A stretch of 16,678 bases of DNA from the NCBI GenBank assembly GCA_937873105.1, contig CALMWD010000390.1:1-16678 (forward strand), given 5' to 3'. The notes beneath the pieces were generated by a model. That model did no database searches. It saw only the letters and a list, made by a program, of their open reading frames with translations, and was not told the origin of the DNA. Source of the DNA: an uncultured Rhodanobacteraceae bacterium. GTDB lineage: Bacteria > Pseudomonadota > Gammaproteobacteria > Xanthomonadales > Ahniellaceae. The translations under genes and the position numbers were made by a program. Shown here one piece after another: positions 14,145 to 16,678 of the stretch; the first letter of the stretch is position 1, and each line of letters starts with the position of its first letter.

Positions 14145-16666
14145 TGCGACTGCGGCGGCGGCGTGACCTCGCTGCGGTCCTTGCTGCCCGCGAGCTTGAG
14201 AATGGAGTGGCGCAGCTCGCGGCTGAGGATGAGCTTGGAGTCCTCGGCCATCGCGACGAGGTCGTCGCCGAACGAGAGCTTGGCGTTGCCGTCGAGCGAG
14301 AGCACGCCACGTTCGCGCATGGTCGCGATGAAGCCCTTGAACAGGGTCTTGTCGAAGAATTCCGGCGCCGCCTGGGTATGCAGCAGGGACAGGCGCTGCG
14401 CGGTCAGCTGGCACTGGTTCTCCAGTTCCGCGGTCGAGAGCACGCCGGGGCCGGACTTCACCAGCAGGGCCAGCGCGATGTAGTAGCGCTCGAAGGCCTG
14501 CAGCAGCGAGTTGGCGATGACGCGCAACTGGTAGGCCTCGTCGGTCTGGCCGACGCGGCGACGCAGGACCTTGCCCTCGTCCTCGCATTCGAGCAGGCCC
14601 TCCTGCACGAACTGGCCGATCATCGCGTCGATGCGCCCCGCCCACTCGTCCTCGGTCCAGGGCAGGAACAGCTCGCCCTGGATGAACGGATAGATGAAGC
14701 GCCCGAGGCGCTCGACCGTCGCGCGCTGCAGGCGCCGGTTGTTGAGGAAGCAGACCGCGACCCAGGCCGGCGTCGCGAACAGGTGCAGCACGTTGTTGCG
14801 GAAATAGCTGAGCAGGACGGCCTGGTCGCCGGTGCTGTGCAGCACGTCGCCGAGCGAGTGCTTGACGCGCTGGATCACGCCGAGCTTCTCGCCATAGGCG
14901 ATCACGCCGGCCGGATCGAGTTCGGTCATGGTCACGCGCTCGGAATACGGCACCGAGGCGATCAGGCGCTGGCTCAGGGCGATCTGGCGCTGCAGGTCGT
15001 CCTCGGCCATGGCGTGCTTGGGCGTGCCGAGCAGGGCCGCTGCCAGCAGATTGACCGGATTGACGTCGGCAGCGCGGTTGATGTTGACGAGGATGCGCTC
15101 GGCCAGGGTCGATACCGCCGAACCGAACCACTCCGGCCGTTCGTCCTTCGCCGTGGCGCGCCAATCCCCCACGCGCTCGTCGAGCAACTGCGTCAAGTAC
15201 ACCGGTTCGCCGAAGCTGACCGTGACCTTGCCGTAACGCTCGCGCAGCAGCTTGAGCGACTTGAGCAGGCCGAAGATCGATTCCTTTTCCTTCGGCTTGC
15301 CGGACAGCTCGCCGATGTAGGACTTGCCCTCGAGGATGCGCTCGTAGCCGATGTAGACCGGCTGGAACACCACCGGACGGCGCGACTCGCGCAGGAAGCT
15401 CTTTACCGTCATCGCCAGCATGCCGGCGCGCGGCTCGAGCAGGCGGCCGGTGCGGCTGCGCCCGCCTTCGATGAAATACTCCATCGAGACGCCGCGCTGG
15501 AACAGCTGGGTCACGTACTCCGAGAACACGGCCGAATACAGCGCGTTCGCCTTGAAGCTGCGGCGCAGGAAGAAGGCGCCGCCCTTGCGCAGCAGCGAGC
15601 CGATCACGGGCAGGTTCAGGTTCACGCCGGCGGCGATGTGCGGCGGCACGATGCCGTTGACGTAGAGCAGATAGGACAGCAGCAGGTAGTCGATGTGACT
15701 GCGGTGGCAGGGCACGTAGACCACCTCGTGGCCCGGCGCCGCCTGCTTCAGCGTGTCGAAATGATGGGTGCGGATGCCGTCGTAGAGCCGGTTCCAGAAC
15801 GTGGTCAGCAGGAACGAAGCGGACCGCACGGTCGGGTGCGAATAGTCGGCCGCGATTTCCCAGGCATAGGAACGCGCCCGACCCTCGGCCTGTTCCAGCG
15901 TGATGCGTTCCTTGCCGGCCACCGCGGCCACGGCGTTGCGCACCCCTTCCGCATTCATCACCGCGTCGATGACCGTGCGGCGATGGGACAAGTCGGGGCC
16001 GATCACGGCCGCGCGCAGGCGCCGGAAGTGCGCACGCATGACGCGACTCGCCTTGCGCACCGTGCGCTCGGTGTCCAGGCCTTCCGACACCACGTCGCGC
16101 AGGCTCACGGCCGGGCTGAAATGCACGATGGTGTCGCGACCGTTCAGCAGCAGCGACATCAGGCGCCGGAAGCGGCCGACGACGGCCCAGTTCTCCGAGA
16201 ACAGCACGCGGAACCACCCGGACTCGCGCTGCGGCGCGCGCCCGACGAAGATCGAGACCGGGACGACCTGGATGTCCAGGTCGTCCGAGGCTTGCACCGC
16301 GCGCACGACCTGAGCCAGGCCCGCCGAATGCGTCTTCTGGCGCGGACGACGGAACAGCAGGCCCTCGCGGCGCGACAGCGCCAGCACCGAGCGCGACTTC
16401 GGAAGATGGCCGCCCGGCATCGGCCGCAGCGGCGCCGGCAGGCCCTGCGCGCGGCAGGCCTCCTCCAGGATCACCGCATTGATCGCACCGTAGCGTTCCA
16501 GCAGGTAGACGACCGGTTTATCCCCGGACAGCACCGAGCCGGCCACCGGCGGCTCGGTGCGAAAGGCCAGCCAAGGGCGGATCAGCGCCCCGCGCCCCTT
16601 CCAGAACCAGGGACCACGCAGGCCCCCGGCCTGATCGCCACGCCTGGGCATGGATACCGAATGCAT
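14141..16666 (-). CDS. plsB: Glycerol-3-phosphate 1-O-acyltransferase PlsB
   Basis: PlsB is a membrane-associated enzyme that transfers an acyl chain from acyl-CoA or acyl-ACP to position 1 of glycerol-3-phosphate, the first step of phospholipid synthesis. The 841-residue protein aligns along its whole length with the E. coli enzyme (807 residues). Acyltransferase block I is CHRSHIDYLLLSY with His321 and Asp326. Block II is GAFFLRRSFKAN (363-374), block III is FIEGGRSRTGR (398-408), and block IV is VYIGYE (437-442). 'VQMVPVS'-type and 'SIFVGRAPQRE' segments precede, and 'LSLLHTQAAPEFFDKTLFKGF' lies near the C-terminus. ATG 16666 is only 12 nt from the window edge, so the start and promoter cannot be checked; ATG 16651 is an alternative. 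It may be cotranscribed with the small ORF and the secreted protein downstream. Confidence 0.96.
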   Translation of the reverse strand: MHSVSMPRRGDQAGGLRGPWFWKGRGALIRPWLAFRTEPPVAGSVLSGDKPVVYLLERYGAINAVILEEACRAQGLPAPLRPMPGGHLPKSRSVLALSRREGLLFRRPRQKTHSAGLAQVVRAVQASDDLDIQVVPVSIFVGRAPQRESGWFRVLFSENWAVVGRFRRLMSLLLNGRDTIVHFSPAVSLRDVVSEGLDTERTVRKASRVMRAHFRRLRAAVIGPDLSHRRTVIDAVMNAEGVRNAVAAVAGKERITLEQAEGRARSYAWEIAADYSHPTVRSASFLLTTFWNRLYDGIRTHHFDTLKQAAPGHEVVYVPCHRSHIDYLLLSYLLYVNGIVPPHIAAGVNLNLPVIGSLLRKGGAFFLRRSFKANALYSAVFSEYVTQLFQRGVSMEYFIEGGRSRTGRLLEPRAGMLAMTVKSFLRESRRPVVFQPVYIGYERILEGKSYIGELSGKPKEKESIFGLLKSLKLLRERYGKVTVSFGEPVYLTQLLDERVGDWRATAKDERPEWFGSAVSTLAERILVNINRAADVNPVNLLAAALLGTPKHAMAEDDLQRQIALSQRLIASVPYSERVTMTELDPAGVIAYGEKLGVIQRVKHSLGDVLHSTGDQAVLLSYFRNNVLHLFATPAWVAVCFLNNRRLQRATVERLGRFIYPFIQGELFLPWTEDEWAGRIDAMIGQFVQEGLLECEDEGKVLRRRVGQTDEAYQLRVIANSLLQAFERYYIALALLVKSGPGVLSTAELENQCQLTAQRLSLLHTQAAPEFFDKTLFKGFIATMRERGVLSLDGNAKLSFGDDLVAMAEDSKLILSRELRHSILKLAGSKDRSEVTPPPQSQ

Positions 16667-16678
16667 CGCGGACCGGCG

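Overview
This is a GC-rich chromosomal window of densely packed, mostly housekeeping genes with very short intergenic gaps. The gene set points to a gammaproteobacterium: a PlsB-type glycerol-3-phosphate acyltransferase, RdgC, TtcA, ArfB, a TatABC operon and a YdcH-like protein. The secreted proteins, the recurring GCTANNCT promoter-like boxes and the overall style suggest the Xanthomonadales/Lysobacterales; that placement is an inference. I see no tRNA, rRNA, CRISPR array, insertion sequence, phage gene or toxin-antitoxin pair, and I did not find a clear new multi-gene system.

Layout from left to right. 1-666 (+) is the C-terminal part of a LysR-family regulator, running off the left edge. 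2373-689 (-) is a compact cluster of arfB (ribosome rescue hydrolase), a small PlsC-like acyltransferase and a Bcp-type peroxiredoxin with a long lysine/alanine tail. 2475-3260 (+) is a multi-pass membrane protein of the BPSS1780 type, divergent from arfB. A strong bidirectional terminator (3282-3307) separates it from the convergent tatABC operon (4582-3331, -). Next come two exported proteins on the minus strand: a SYLF-domain protein (5305-4628) and a beta-propeller-like protein with a C-terminal sorting-type anchor (6283-5387).

The divergent region 6284-6479 leads into hemH (ferrochelatase) and a closely linked alpha/beta hydrolase (6480-8429, +). On the minus strand from 12768 down to 8431 lie ttcA, rdgC, a YgjP-like metalloprotease homologue whose HExxH motif is broken, a secreted Pro-rich protein and a membrane protein. 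A small YdcH-like gene (12866-13075, +) converges on a secreted protein gene (13879-13076, -). The right end is plsB (16666-14141, -), possibly followed by a small overlapping ORF (14144-13947).

Functionally the window covers membrane lipid synthesis (plsB, PlsC-like), protein export (tatABC), heme synthesis (hemH), tRNA thiolation (ttcA), recombination control (rdgC), stalled-ribosome rescue (arfB) and peroxide defence (bcp). The most interesting signals are the metalloprotease homologue without its catalytic glutamate, the histone-tail-like extension on the peroxiredoxin, the C-terminally anchored beta-propeller protein, and a GCTANNCT box that I find five times, each 23-40 nt upstream of a start codon in the correct orientation.
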